From: Alistipes sp.
GTDB taxonomy: Bacteria > Bacteroidota > Bacteroidia > Bacteroidales > Rikenellaceae
Assembly (NCBI GenBank): GCA_017560305.1
Contig: JAFYOF010000177.1
Coordinates: forward strand, 1 to 6,490
Length of the DNA: 6,490 nucleotides
Reading direction: 5' to 3'
Positions 6,262 through 6,490 of the stretch are shown piece after piece. The stretch's first letter is position 1. Each line of letters begins with the position of its first letter. The notes below the pieces were generated by a model, which made no database searches, was not told the origin of the DNA, and was given only the letters and a program-made list of their open reading frames with translations. The position numbers and the translations under genes are program-made.

Positions 6262-6291
6262 TTGTTATTAACATTTTTATTTATATCTTTG
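6262..6291 (+). promoter_or_regulatory. Bacteroidetes housekeeping promoter for the gene at 6380
   Basis: TTG at 6262-6264 (-33) and TATCTTTG at 6284-6291 (-7, exact TAnnTTTG) are separated by 19 bp, the optimal spacing for Bacteroidetes sigma-ABfr promoters. Transcription should start near 6298, leaving a leader of about 80 nt. This is the best promoter in the window. Confidence 0.75.
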
Positions 6292-6297
6292 CGTCAG

Positions 6298-6322
6298 TAT
6301 ATGCACATATTGTGCGCATATA
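6298..6322 (+). promoter_or_regulatory. Hairpin at the predicted 5' end of the leader RNA
   Basis: TATATGC (6298-6304) pairs with GCATATA (6316-6322), with an inner GCAC/GTGC option (6303-6306 with 6312-6315). It begins at the predicted transcription start of the next gene and could protect the mRNA from 5' decay, as 5' stems do for outer membrane protein mRNAs elsewhere. That role is inferred. The remaining leader to 6379 is unstructured and A-rich. Confidence 0.35.
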
Positions 6323-6379
6323 TAATATAATGTGTAAACATTTGAGAAGAGATTAACAGCACAATAAAAAACATTAATT

Positions 6380-6490
6380 ATGAAAAAACTTTTACTTTCT
6401 ATCGCTATGGTAGCGATCTCTTTGGGTGCTATCGCTCAGGAGAATTCAGCAGAGAAGCTCCGCTGGAAGGGTATTATGAACAACGGTTTC
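6380..6490 (+). CDS. Secreted or outer membrane protein, 3' end cut off by window
   Basis: Only 37 residues are visible. They begin with a clear signal peptide (MKKLLLSIAMVAISLGAIA, 1-19) with predicted cleavage before Q20, then ENSAEKLRWKGIMNNGF to the window edge. There is no lipobox cysteine, so it is a soluble exported or outer membrane protein. A mature start of this kind, with a WKG...NGF stretch, resembles the N-terminus of some Bacteroidales OmpA-family outer membrane proteins, but too little is present to assign it. The ATG at 6380 is preceded by an A-rich leader and a consensus promoter about 90 bp upstream, consistent with a well-expressed envelope protein. The frame is open to the last base. 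Confidence 0.8.
   Translation, partial: MKKLLLSIAMVAISLGAIAQENSAEKLRWKGIMNNGF

Overview
The window looks like chromosomal DNA from a Bacteroidales-type bacterium. Three promoter-like boxes match the Bacteroidetes -7 consensus TAnnTTTG, and start codons generally lack a strong Shine-Dalgarno sequence. The gene content fits too: an anti-sigma-like partner without a zinc motif, a PF13568-type outer membrane beta-barrel, a DUF4252-like secreted protein and a META-domain lipoprotein. A genus such as Alistipes is possible but not shown.

Layout. At 1-404 is the 3' part of an ECF-type sigma factor gene. It overlaps by 11 bp a gene for a single-pass membrane protein that is probably its anti-sigma partner (394-801). 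After a 187-bp AT-rich gap come two closely spaced genes for exported proteins, an outer membrane beta-barrel (989-1810) and a DUF4252-like protein (1823-2371), closed by a strong hairpin terminator (2379-2403). The four genes plausibly form one envelope-signalling module. Next is a 121-bp near-palindromic element (2450-2570) lying between convergent genes, then a META-domain lipoprotein gene on the minus strand (2574-2990). That gene shares a compact divergent promoter region with ridA (3099-3473), an enamine/imine deaminase gene followed by its own terminator (3501-3528). The largest gene, 3672-6215, encodes a complete adenosylcobalamin-dependent class II ribonucleotide reductase (nrdJ). A good promoter at 6262-6291 then drives a secreted or outer membrane protein gene (from 6380) that runs off the right edge.

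Most genes are ordinary housekeeping or envelope genes. The least explained item is the 121-bp palindromic element, which looks like a non-coding interspersed repeat or small non-autonomous mobile element. No tRNA, rRNA, CRISPR array, transposase or defence system is visible. No gap between genes exceeds about 205 bp.
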